64,000 bases of DNA. Source: Chiua virens (taxonomy: Eukaryota; Basidiomycota; Agaricomycetes; Boletales; Boletaceae). The position numbers and the translations under genes were made by a program. Within the stretch, counting starts at the first letter, position 1. Each line of letters begins with the position of its first letter. The notes beneath the pieces were generated by a model that had not been told where the DNA came from, did no database searches, and worked only from the letters and a program-made list of their open reading frames with translations. Positions 1 to 10,826 of this stretch are shown here, piece by piece. The DNA is taken from assembly GCA_019787685.1 (NCBI GenBank), contig JAHNUO010000006.1:558001-622000 (forward strand). The letters are read 5' to 3'.

Positions 1-811
1 TTCTCTCACCGAACTAATACTAACCCATTCCCATGGTGTCCAGTATTTGCAGAAATTAATCGCCCAGAAGAAGAGTAAATTACGTTCTTCGTCGTCGTGA
101 TCTCGGCCCTACCACCGCTCGTTGGACCAAGTGGCCTCGTGACCCTTGCCCAAGGCATCTGCCGTCGGGTAGGACATTGTGTAATTGCTTTCTTCTAGCC
201 TTGAGGGCGCTGAATCTCCCTCTCCACTGATCGAGGAGTGGTCGAGGTTCCCAAGAACGTGACAATTTTTACTCTCGCTCGACACTGACCCACCCTCGAG
301 TCCAGACGGGTGTTTTTCATTTACTGTCGGTTCTCGATATGGGACACGGCTTTCCCTCGAGCGAGGAGCTTCTGACGCCCACGTCTTTCGCGAAGATGGA
401 CGGATAAAGCAGGCATTTAGGCGACATCCAGACACTTGTACGGTGGCACTAAGTTGGAGCGAGTACATGCTATCGATGGTGTTGGATCTGCTGGGCGATC
501 AACATTTCGATCTACACGAGGAGCGCCTCGAGGCGGTTTGTCGGTGCATATGTATTATAATATGAATTCAAGTATCGCGGTAGAGACCCGCAGTGATGCG
601 TGAGAAGGCGAGCTGAGCGACCCTCATCGTGGTTTGGTTCAGCGCAAACGGCGAGGATCACGACTTTGGCGACCCCATTGTCTTTGTTTCTTGGCTTCTT
701 CTTCTTCTTTTCTTCGAACCCATTTCTTACCTTTTACTATCACATTGTGTATACGATCTCAGACTTGGCTTTTTCATTTTTGAGTCCACGACCCACCCAC
801 GACCTCTGACA
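1..811. other. Upstream region of bHLH gene 1, no gene recognised
   Basis: No reading frame here resembles a known protein. A minus-strand frame of about 119 codons (109-468) has no recognisable family and I leave it out. A T/C-rich tract at about 680-725, with repeated TTC units, lies about 90-130 nt before the start codon of the first bHLH gene; such CT-rich stretches are common just upstream of transcription or translation starts in filamentous fungi, so this is probably the core promoter or 5' leader. Confidence 0.4.
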
Positions 812-1960
812 ATGGATCAACACCAGCAGCACAACCAGCATATCCCTGATGATCACAACCCGAATCTCGGTCAAACGGGCCCTTATGGCTACTATCCTGC
901 CGAGCACGACACCTCTTACTCCCTCGCGTACAACCACCAGATGCACCACCAGCATTCTTATCCGCTTCAACATCCTGCCACTCATCCGCGTGGGTGCACT
1001 TCCTCGCGTTTTTTACTCGCCTATACCTCATGTTGATCTGATAATGGGCTCGTGTACTTTGTATGTAGGTCATCTCTCCGCGCCAGACCTCCATCAAAGC
1101 CTGCAGTTCCATAATCTCAGCCTCATGTCCACGCATCAATATCCGCCACCCGTGTACACTTCATCGCCACAACATGTGTCAATGGGTCTGCCTGCAGGCT
1201 CTCCCCCTCCGCCCTCCCCTCACATGTATGATCCCTTGTCCCCTCCCATTTCAGGATCAGACACTTCAGCGGACGGCATCTACCACCATTCGAGAAACAG
1301 CAGCGGGACTGGCTCCCCTTCGTCATCCCGAGGAGCCAGCTTAGTACATCGCACTTCCCTACGTTACAACCCGACTCCTTCCCCAACGACAAGCTCTTCT
1401 GGCAGACGTGGTCGCGGCCGCTCCTTGAACGATTCAGACGACGACGATATGGGCGCTACCTTTGTTGAGAACGTCGCTCACTCCCGTAAAGAAGCGACGC
1501 GGCGGCAGCGCATTGAGGCCGAGCAGAGGCGGAGAGACGAATTACGCGACGGTTATGCGAAATTGAAAGACGTCCTCCCCGTCTCGAACCAGAAAAGCAG
1601 CAAGGTTTCGTTGCTCGAGCGAGGTAGGCCGTCGACCGCGATTCTTGACATCCATTGTCTCACCCGTCTATTTCTTCAGCGACCAACCACATTATCTTCC
1701 TCGAGAAGTCTACTCAAGAGATGCAGGCTCGTCTCCTTGTGCTAGAACAGGAAGTGCAGCGGTTGCGTGCCGTCAATGAAAAGATTTCTCTCGGTGTTAC
1801 CAACTCACCGTCGCCTGGCAATAACATCCATGGCGTCGACAGCAGACCTCTGTCTCCTCCGCCGGAGCCAGGCATGCCGAGCCACTCCCTTGCTCATGTG
1901 CAAGGACAAGAGCCTCCACGGGAAGACTCTCGCAGTCCAGCTGTATCAGAAGGATACTAA
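812..1960 (+). CDS. bHLH transcription factor, paralog 1 (Max/Myc-like bHLH plus coiled coil)
   Basis: Sequence-specific DNA-binding protein of the basic helix-loop-helix class, expected to act as a dimer in the nucleus. Three exons: the first (from ATG 812) is His/Gln/Tyr-rich; a phase-1 intron starts after CCGC near 990 and ends at TATGTAG near 1070; a second intron (about 1623-1679) splits the bHLH between helix 1-loop and helix 2. The basic region RRQRIEAEQRRRDELR keeps the E-box-contacting Glu and the two following Arg, but the His found in Max is replaced. The loop has NQKSSKVSLLERAT, followed by a heptad-rich segment (LEKSTQEMQARLLVLEQEV) that would extend the dimer. A run of Asp (SDDDD) precedes the basic region. 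The C-terminus is Pro/Ser-rich and ends at TAA 1958-1960. Paralogous to the gene at 6324-7309. Target genes cannot be inferred. Confidence 0.9.
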
Positions 1961-4900
1961 ATGGCACCCAATTCAAACGCGCTGCCGTAATGGACGCTGC
2001 TTGTTTTTTCTTCGTCCTCGTTCTCTTTTCTTTCTCTTTTTTTAACATTCTTGCCTCATTGCACATCTGTATTTTTGTTGTATTCCTTCTTTGGGCGAAA
2101 TCAAGGGAGAGGCGAATTTATACTCGAACAAGACTAGTCGGGCTTGTGGCGCTGGCCGCACAGTGCGTGGTGGGCGAAAGCACGTTCAAAACACCCAACT
2201 TCCCCTTCCTTCCCCTCTCCGTCCCACTGTCAAATGACTGTATATTGTTGTTGCTGGCCAGCGCCCAAGTCGTATCGTGCCGATCCGAGAGCGCGCGATT
2301 GATATCAGTCGTGCCATCTTGTTGATCGATAAGGCCGCCGACTTCCCTTCCGTCCCGCTGTCTCCGATGTGCGGCGTCCCAGGTGGATTTAGGCCCCATT
2401 CGCACAATCTCCCTTGCGCCCATTTCCCGGTTCCTTATCATCTTCTCATCACTCACTCACGATGCACCTTCCTCAATGGCCAATCATCCATTCATCGATA
2501 CCATTCAGCACTATGACACCCCTGTCACCCCTCACGCGACTCTATATGTCGACCGTGATCGGGTGCTTGCCCACCTTGCTACGACCGCAGGAACGATATC
2601 TCACGACCGAATGACACGATTCTTGACGAATACTTGACGACATCACGCGACGGAGACAAGCAGGGCGGGAACATGCGCCGCGTTTATGACGATTCACCCG
2701 GTGAAACAGTTTTAGTGGCCGACCGTTTGCTCTACCTCGTTTTGGGATGGGCAGCGGAGCTCTTGGCTCTCCTGAGGGGAGCTATGTAATCACCGGGTGC
2801 CCGCTCTAGAAGTGGGCTGGAGAGGCAAACAAAAATGGTCTGACGAAGGAGGGATGGTGATGGACCGCTGTCGAAGGACTTATCTAGTACTCGTTGTCGG
2901 TTCAGTGAGATGTTTTTCGATACATCGAACGCCTCTGTTTTCATAGTCATAACACATGCGAATCTCCCTTTATTTTTCTATTCTCCTTGCAAGTCCAAAG
3001 GTGTTCCGCTGTCTCTGTAACGACAAATGTGCTTGGGCGGGTCTCGCCTGTTGACCGCCTGGCGCTAGGGTAAGTGGGAGATGCTTCAAGGGACCCTTGA
3101 TTGTAATTGAGCCCCTGTGACGTTGGACGAAGGAATCACTACCCACAGATCAACGAACCGCGAACCCTGAAAGCGGGTTGCGTGATGCATGCTGCGCAGG
3201 GTAAACACTTCGACATTGAACAAAAGACCGGCCGGACGCCGTACATTGGACTAGTCCTATTCCGTATACATGCCGCACCGGCGCAGCGTGACGCAGTGAT
3301 GCAAGTCCAAGGGTCCTTGCCCGCATCGTCATGGCCATCAAATTGTATACAATGCACGGCGTCATCCCATTTCCAAACCCCAACGTTAACGGGGGTGATT
3401 GTATACATACCTGGGCAAGTGCCAAGGTATAATTAGACGGGCAACAACCCGGGCAGTGCGCTTTTGACGCCAAGGGGTTATTTGTTCGAAAACGGGTGAC
3501 ATGAGGATGGGTTAAATACGGTATGTTCTTTCTGATTGGCAAGGCGAATCGGGGTTTCCACGGAAGCTGCTGTCCACCACCCCGTGACGACCCTGGATGT
3601 CGAGGGCGCATGGTACAGCAGTCCCAAGTCGGAGCTTGAGTTAAACGGTCGAGAACCTTGTCTATCCATATGATGCGACTTGGGCGGAGGGCTTTTGATT
3701 GACCCCAGGAGAGGACCGGAATCCGGTGCATTTGTTGGCCCGTATGTATTCATTCACGAGATGCAAGTAATCTGAGTCGTGACGGGCCGTAAGCGCAGCG
3801 GTGGCGAGGCGAGCAATGCAACGAAACCCGAGCGGTTCTGGTCGAATGAATGGAACTCGGCATCGGATCAACACTGGAACACAGTGGTCGGTGCCGATTA
3901 CAGCAGAGAGTTCGCCAATGTACCGTCAAAAATGCACGATTGGGCTATTTTGCCGTAGGGAGAACCAAGACGAATCGAGGAAAACTGCGGTGGTTTCCTA
4001 ACGGGGGACTACGATTGTATCGTCACAGGCAATGAATCAAGGAGAGGGCGGAGATGAATTAGTCGGACTGCAGGACCTTGTATCCATTCTTTTGATGTGA
4101 GAGGGGCTCAGGGGGTGAGCTATATCGCAAGACAAATGACAAAAAAGAGAAGAGGAGGCGATGAACTGATCTACGGGTCTGGAAAGGGCATGAGGCAGGA
4201 TGGACATGAGTCATGTTGAGCGCCATATTGGCACCGACCGAGCTAAATCGGCGGACATTGGTACTAGAGCAGAGCTGCGGCGGGAGGAGGGTTCGAAGAA
4301 GGGGATCGCGAGAAGAAGAAGACAAGGTTCGAGTGAGAAGGGGAAAAAGTACAGTTTAGTCGCAAAGTTTAGCAGGGAGGGTAAGTTTCCATGAGGAGTA
4401 AGTGGCGTACCGAGGTGGATGTGTACTCAGATGGCAGATCTAGCGCATATCAAAATCAAAATACAATATGATCATATCAACGATCCCACAAACAATTCCA
4501 TGTCACACGACATGTCACGCGTCACATCGAAGTCAGGCGATGTCTTCTCGTCCAGCCGCACCAGGTTCCTGAGTAGTCTACAGCAACTGTAGGCTTTTCT
4601 TTTATGCGCTAACTGGAAAGAGATATTTACGGACTTGTAGCGAAAGTGCGACCAAACAGCGCAAGATCTCTTGTTTGGCAAGCGATCAAGGGACATGTCA
4701 TCCCTTTCATCTCGTTCATTTTGACCTGCTTCTAAAATGGAAGGGAATCCCCAACGCAATGTCGCTGGCCGTGATTGGGTCCATCGAGATACACCATGGA
4801 ATATTCTTTCGCCTCATTCGCTCTTCACGCAGCCTCGAATTGCCCCGCGAGCAAGAGTTTTTTCTTGCTCGGTCTCGAATGACTGCGCGTCCACCGCCAT

Positions 4901-6323
4901 GTTTTTCGCTATGTCCAACTTGGGACTCTGTGACACTTATCCCCAACCGAGCAGGCCACGCGGCTGATGCGCCCTGTTTACGGCGTCCATGGTTCGGCAA
5001 GGGTAAGTTCTCTGCCCTGGTCATCTAACGCGTCAGGAATTTGCCACCCGCCAACACTATCGTGACGTGAGGGATGCGAGGAGGGACCGATTGTAGATAT
5101 GTCGCCGATCACGGCGTATTGGTGAGGAAGGACACAGGGGACAACAAAGTACAACGAATGATTCGGGGGAGTGGTTTCATGTAAATGCCGCGGGGAAATC
5201 AAGACAAGGAAGACCCGTGACATCTTGTGCGAGGTACTCGGATTGCCCACTCTGGACCGCCGTAGAGTGCGTGTCCTTGCTTAAAGTCTAATTACGTGGG
5301 CAGAGTCATGTCAGTGACTCATCTGATTGGGGGTAGGATGAACATTTGCCGTCGAACGGAACGGGGAGTTATTGGAGAGGTTCCGATATAGAGCGGCTGA
5401 AATCGTGAGAGGTAAGTTGTTCATAAAGAGTGATGATGGGGAAGTCATTGATGGTGAATTGGAAGGACAAACCAATGTGACTTGGGGGGGGGAATCAGTC
5501 ACACGGATCTGCGTATGACTTCAGAGGTGACGGCAGAAAGAACAAGGGGAGTGATAAGATGGATATTTGGAGAGAGAAGGACGGTGACAAGGAAATGAAG
5601 ATGACGAGCCGAGATTGGAGCGTGTGGGTAGAGCAGATGATCGGTGTAATGGTGATGCGGCGTACGCGCATTGGGCTGTGTGCGAGATGAAGAAAACGTT
5701 GCAGGCACTGGGAATGGAGGGGCTCTCCGGCGATACATTCCACACGGGCGGCAACCCTCGGCCAGCCCGGATCTTGTGTGCATACTGGACCGGACCCGCG
5801 GGAAAACGGAGAAAGCGATGCGGAGATAAATTGGCAAGGCGTAAGACTCGCAGGGCACCGGGGTCTCCGTTCCCCTGGCTCGGTACAGGATTTCCTTTTT
5901 AGAATAAATCCTGAGAGTATTACCTAAGAATTGCATATGCAGGGACTAGAAACTCCGCGACACGAGGCAAAATCCCATTTGGGTAAGGGTGTGAAGTGAT
6001 GGCCATATCGGGCGGGATGGATTTCGAGGAGGGCGATATTTAGGCGGGGGCATTCCGAGCAGAGTCGGCAGTTCCTCATCCCCCTCCCTTGAATTCTCCC
6101 CCGACCCCGACCTCTCTACCCGACGTTTCTTTTCTTTTTTCTTCTTCTTTCTTCTTCGCTCTCGTGCTCTATTGTGCGCTTGGGTCAACAACGCCGGCCT
6201 TTTGTTGTTTTCACGTAAGTATCATCAACAATGACACTTCTCTCGCTCATCCGTATATCAGGTCCCCCCGTATTCCAGTTTTTTTTTTTAATCCTGCATC
6301 TCATCTCTGCATCTCTGCACGCC
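1961..6323. other. Long intergenic stretch between the bHLH paralogs
   Basis: About 4.4 kb without a supportable gene. The first 100 nt after the bHLH-1 stop are T/C-rich (probably the 3' UTR). Open frames here are short, overlapping on both strands and low in codon bias. A strong CT tract at about 6119-6165 precedes bHLH gene 2. A canonical GTAAGT...CAG pair at 6215-6261 (47 nt) fits a 5'-UTR intron of that gene. The rest may be a long regulatory region or hold noncoding RNA; nothing in the sequence decides. Confidence 0.45.
6119..6261 (+). promoter_or_regulatory. CT-rich promoter tract and probable 5'-UTR intron of bHLH gene 2
   Basis: Positions 6119-6165 are almost pure pyrimidine (TTCTTTTCTT-type). 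From 6215 a GTAAGTATC donor and at 6255-6261 a TATATCAG acceptor delimit a 47-nt intron of the usual size for this genome, located 63 nt before the ATG at 6324. Splicing here would remove a short upstream ATG at 6230. Confidence 0.45.
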
Positions 6324-7309
6324 ATGGAATCCACTCTCCTCGAGCACCCTCGTAGCCCTACTTTCATCGACGCCTCTTTCTCTTACGACTCTCTCTCCAA
6401 CCTTGAGCCCTATCTCCAGTACCCTCAGTCCCCATATGGCGTCTCGACCATGTCTTGTATGTCTTCGATACCCCTACTTACCATATATGGCTCATCTTTC
6501 CCATAGTACCTGGTCCCTCGTCTACATCTCCTCGTCTCGACTTCAACACTCTTAACTTGGCCAACACCATCGGCGAGTACTCGTACACCCCTTCCGCCAA
6601 CTACACCACTGCTTCTCCTGGTCGTCCCTACACCCCTCCCGAAAACGGCATTTCCCCCCCTGCCGTCTACAACCTCAGCGGTGGCGAGCTCTCTTCCGAT
6701 GGTCTCACTTCTGGCAGACGTAGCCGCGGCAGCGGCACCCACTCTCCTTCCTCGGTGCACAGCGTCCCGTACGCTTCCGTCCCCCGGTCTCATCGTTTCA
6801 ACCCTATTGCTGCTCCGACTACCCGTTCGGCAGCAAAGACACCGCGCCGCAAGGCTCGCAACGATGACTCGGATGATGACGATGATGACTTCCAGCCTGC
6901 CATCACTACTGGAAACAACACCGATGTTCGCCGCGAGACGATCCGTCGTCAGCGCATTGAGTCAGAGCAAAGGCGTCGTGACGAGCTTCGCGATGGCTAC
7001 CGCAGACTCAAGGATGCCCTTCCCGTCTCCAACCAGAAGTCGAGCAAGGTTTCGCTTCTTGATCGCGCCACCACCCACGTCAAGTATCTCGAGATGACCG
7101 CACAACAACTTCAGACGAGGCTGCAACAGGCCGAGAATGAGGTTCAGCGACTCCGCACGTGTGTATACCTCACCTCGCACCCACGACATTGACTCAACCT
7201 CCCTCATAGTGTCAACGAGGCTTTGATGCTTGGCACTGCCGAGCAACGTCACGCCGCTGCTGCCGCCGCCGTCGCAGCAGTATCACAACAATCTCAGTCA
7301 AGCTTTTGA
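6324..7309 (+). CDS. bHLH transcription factor, paralog 2
   Basis: Second Max/Myc-like bHLH regulator. Exon 1 (from ATG 6324) encodes a Ser/Tyr/Pro-rich start; an intron follows at GTATGT near 6458 and ends at CCATAG near 6507. The large middle exon contains the linker, an Asp run (DDSDDDDDD) and the full bHLH: basic region IRRQRIESEQRRRDELR, loop SNQKSSKVSLLDRATTHV, then a coiled coil (LQTRLQQAENEVQRLR). A last intron with the acceptor CTCATAG just before 7210 leads to an Ala-rich tail ending at TGA 7307-7309. The basic region and helices are almost identical to those of paralog 1, while the N-termini differ, which suggests an old tandem duplication. Here the bHLH is not split by an intron, unlike paralog 1. 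The downstream targets are unknown. Confidence 0.9.
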
Positions 7310-8795
7310 TTGTTGACCTCGTTTATCGCCAAACCTCAAAATCCCCCCGCGTCGTCGGTTACATTATCATTCATGGACTATTATTGCAGAGATGACTCGC
7401 ATGACTGGAATACCTGCCTGGTTCGCAGGTCGCATACTACAATGGACACTTTAGCATCACACTTTTTTTTATTCCGCATTTTTTACGACACCTCACTCTC
7501 AGCGCGTCCCTCAGTCGGCTGGCCACCGTTTCTCCTGGCCACTTCTCCGCCACTTTTGACTCGCAGACGTTTCCGGCCGCGCCACTGCTCCGCTCCTAGT
7601 GTGCAAATCTACTCGATGGTTAGCCCGTGGCTCGCTGTCGATTGAATAGCTCCAGAGCTGGAGATCTCGATGAATCTCGGACTTCCTGGTCTAGGTTGAC
7701 GAAGGCTACGACAAGACATTGACGCAAGACCGCAGCACAGTGCGAGGCGCTTGGTCATGCTGCTCCTACGAGTGGCGTGCTCGCCTTACCATGCTCGCGC
7801 GTTCTTCTTGTTACCCCACTTGTCCTCTGTCGCCCTTTGTCCCTCTCCATTTCAGTCCTTGCGCACTTGCAGGCGGACGACCTCTTAATTGAGGTTACGT
7901 GCCTCGTGCGAGCCGATACACTGGCATCATCTCACCCTCACGTCTAGTCATCACTATGGTTGGTTTAGTTGGCCGTCAGCATTTACTTGACGAGGACCGC
8001 ATCGCACGCATTGTTTATTACGACTTGATTTATACGCATTCATGTCACGAAGTTGGCGACTGATCATCGCTTGCTTTTCCGGCTCCCCCCTTCTCCCAGA
8101 CCTGGCGGCGAGACATGGCGAGACGTTCACTGTGTCCTTTCGCTCTCATTGTATGGGAGTGGATGTTGGATGTTGATGGACGGGATTAATGTCGATGAAA
8201 GCGCGTCCAGTGCTTTTCTGCCCTTGGTGCACCCAATATCTCGTTTCTGTTGCGTTCGCGCCCCCTCGTTCTCTCGCTAGTCGACCGCGCGTCGAATGCG
8301 CTGAGCGCTTGGAACGGACTGTTGGTGTTGGCACGGGGTTCAGAGCTTATTCTTGCCTGCTTGCGGGCACCGAAAGTATCCCTATCAGGATGAAGCTTGA
8401 TATCACGACATACCTTACCTCTTGCCTCGACGTTCCTCGTATCGTCGTTTCCTCGTCTTCGCACATGCTACTTGCACTCGCCTCCCCCTGGCACTTCACG
8501 TCTGGTACCATCATTATCCGCCATTCTCTTTGACTGCACACGCGGTTGTCGTTTTAGCCCTAACTTGTAGGTATTCTGTGTATTTGTCTTGGTACTCGAC
8601 ATGCACCAAGCTGTACTGCGTCTATGATGTAGCACTGCTGTTGTAACCTATAGTATATGAAACGACCATCGCTTCCTTTTATTTTCTGATGGGTGGATGA
8701 GCTTATCGATGTCGATAATCGGTGGGAGTTATCTTGACCGTGACCATCACTACATTTCTCTTCTGAAACCACAACGTTGCACGCCACTGCACATA
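7310..8795. other. Intergenic, nothing recognised
   Basis: About 1.5 kb between bHLH gene 2 and the tubulin cofactor A gene, on the same strand. The open frames are short and none resembles a known protein. It presumably contains the 3' UTR of the first gene and the promoter of the second. Confidence 0.4.
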
Positions 8796-9708
8796 ATGTC
8801 AACACCGAAAGGAGTGGACTCTGACAAGTTGGCCGTCCAGCGCCAGCTGAAAATCAAGGTTGGAGCAGCCAAACGGTGCGGGTGATATTTCCGCTTATCG
8901 TACCATGCGCCTCGGAAGCTGACCGTGCGTGCGCCGTCGTCACGTCACCGAACAAAAACAGATTACTCAAAGAACACAATCTATACAGAAATGAAGCCAA
9001 AGACCAGGAGACCAAAGTAGAACGAATGGTCGCGGAGAATGGCGATGAGTGGGACATCAAAAATGCTGTACGTGCTTGTTCCCTCCTCGACTGCGTATCA
9101 CACGCACACGCATATACACACACCCTGGGACCCGGCACCCATTCTGTGTGTCGTGTATGTTGTGTCTCGGCTGTGTGGATGGCACAGCGCGGAAATGAGG
9201 GTGCGCTAATTCAATAACACTTCGATTGCAATTGGGATCTTGTGGTATTGTTGGTCCTTCGTCGTTCCTTCGGTGGTTCTCCTTGCCCAATGTTCCATCG
9301 GACGGGTGGTCGGTCCTTTTCATTAGACAAGGATCCTGGACGAGTCACGGCGCATGATCAAGGATTCTGGCGATCGCCTGGAAAAGGTGATTCAGGAGCT
9401 CAAGACCCTCATCGTACGTCCATTCTTCCATTTTTACTCATCGGGTGGTTTACCCCCTAATCTATCCGTCCGAACCACTTTGAAAACAAAAAAATTTTGA
9501 AATGAAAAACGCATACACACGCACAGGATTCGGTCAAGTCGAGACCAGAGTTCTCCGAAAACAAGGAGCTCCTGGACGCCGAGAAGGAGCTCACAGAAGC
9601 GACTGTGTAAGCGTCTTCCGTTTGTTATGATGACTGGAATGAGAAGCGCAAGGCCTTAATTCATTGACTCCAAGGGCGTTGGAAACGAACAAAGCACCCG
9701 TATCCTAA
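8796..9708 (+). CDS. RBL2: Tubulin-binding cofactor A (beta-tubulin folding chaperone)
   Basis: Small helical protein that captures beta-tubulin released from the CCT chaperonin and passes it along the tubulin-folding pathway in the cytoplasm. Five exons join in frame: 8796-8875, 8962-9067, 9327-9413, 9537-9606 and 9675-9708. The product (about 125 aa) reads as the three-helix TBCA fold: QRQLKIKVGAAKRLLKEHNL in helix 1, then the LDESRRMIKDSGDRLEK region matching the LQESRMMIPD-type segment of the family, then a Glu-rich final helix. The last exon is small (ending ETNKAPVS); without it translation would stop at 9608-9610, so the C-terminus depends on the intron at 9607-9674 (GTAAGC...CCAAG). 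The length fits the family. It is convergent with MED11. Confidence 0.88.
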
Positions 9709-9962
9709 GAAGCTATCATTCAAACTCTATACCCGCATTGGTGACGTCGAAAGTTTGGTGCTCGAGAGATGATGAAGATACGCCATCCGCGTTTCCTCCG
9801 TTCTCCGTCAATCGCATCAGAATTCACTATCGTTGTCGTTGTTTGTATATTCATACACTTGAGCGCTTTCTCGTTACCGCCGCTCCATTGCCACAATGTC
9901 GTGTTCTATTCCCGTGGTCTCATATCTTGACACCACGACTCCATCCTGTATGCCATCATGAA

Positions 9963-10666
9963 TCACTGATCGGAGACCGATCCGAATACCTCTTCTTCCT
10001 CGTCTTCCCATCGTTCCGTGTTCTGTTCGTCTTCCTCTTTCCGAGCGGCCTTGAGGCGTGTGAGGGCGTTTAGAATGCTTACCCATGCGTCTCGGCCAAC
10101 CCTCTCCTCTTGGAGCCCCAGACTGACCTCCCCTGATACCCCCGTGCCTGGCCCCTGTGCCTACCCCACTACCACCACCGGCTGTGGGGATGGTCACCCC
10201 GAGCGACGTGGGCACGAACCCCGGGGGTGGTGCGTTGATCGCGGAGGGGGCGATGCGTGATTGGCGGATGTGTGCGAGCGAGGAACGAATGGCAACCTGG
10301 ATAGTCTACACGAGGTCGCCCCAATCGTAGTCACGTTGAGATGTAGAAGAAAGCGTGATACTCACGTCCAACCGCTCGAAATACTCGCTGACTTCGAGTA
10401 CGAACTGCTCGGAGCGCTCCTCACCTTGTGGGAGGTTGTCTTCCGGTCCGTCGGTCTGTGGTAACGTGAGCAGTGACACGGAGGATGCAGCGAGGGAGAG
10501 AAGGCGTCCAATGTCCTGTGAGAGGGTGAGCGAGGCCAGATGATAGGCCGAATGAGCGAACCCGCTCTACTCCTCCGAGTGCGTATATCTGACGCGCCGT
10601 TCGGCTCGTGGTCCATATTGGATCGATCTCTTCGCTGGTTTCATGCGCTGTTTCTGGTTGCGACAT
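9963..10666 (-). CDS. MED11: Mediator complex subunit 11
   Basis: Head-module subunit of Mediator, which links activators and TFIIH to RNA polymerase II. Start at 10666 (MSQPETAHETSEEID). Exon 1 10562-10666 and exon 2 10376-10515 join to give LGGVERDIGRLLSLAASSVS, which resembles the IEREIG...helix at the start of MED11. Exon 3 begins at 10305 with TIQVAIRSSLAHIRQSR, the second conserved helix. A further intron of about 43 nt in a Gly/Pro-rich stretch (GTGACC...CACAG) is needed to keep frame into a charged tail (GLQEERVGRDAW ... RLKAARKEEDEQ) ending at TGA 9963-9965. The fungal protein is longer than the animal one because of this tail. It lies about 160 bp downstream of TAF2 on the same strand. 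The assignment rests on helix pattern and context, as the family is poorly conserved. Confidence 0.7.
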
Positions 10667-10826
10667 GATTGAAGCCCAACTCAACCAAGTCGATCGTCTA
10701 ACGAAAAATTGAATTATAATATAGGCTTCTCAACGGTGTAGAGCAAATAACACAGCAACTAGCAGCAGAGCAAAAAGTAAAAACGACTACAAGTGAAATT
10801 ATGGCCTTGTGATAATATAATTCGTT

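Noticed and set aside
109..468. 119-codon minus-strand open frame at the left edge
   Set aside because: No motif, no neighbours that support it, and overlaps probable promoter sequence of the bHLH gene.
3150..3731. 193-codon minus-strand open frame in the bHLH gap
   Set aside because: The composition is unlike the real genes here, there is no motif, and overlapping frames on the other strand are equally open.
9874..10215. 113-codon frame continuing MED11 in the Gly-rich region to 9874
   Set aside because: The alternative frame reached by an intron gives a charged helical tail (GLQEERVGRDAW...) more like a protein; the straight-through frame is Arg/Gly-rich and looks like noncoding translation.
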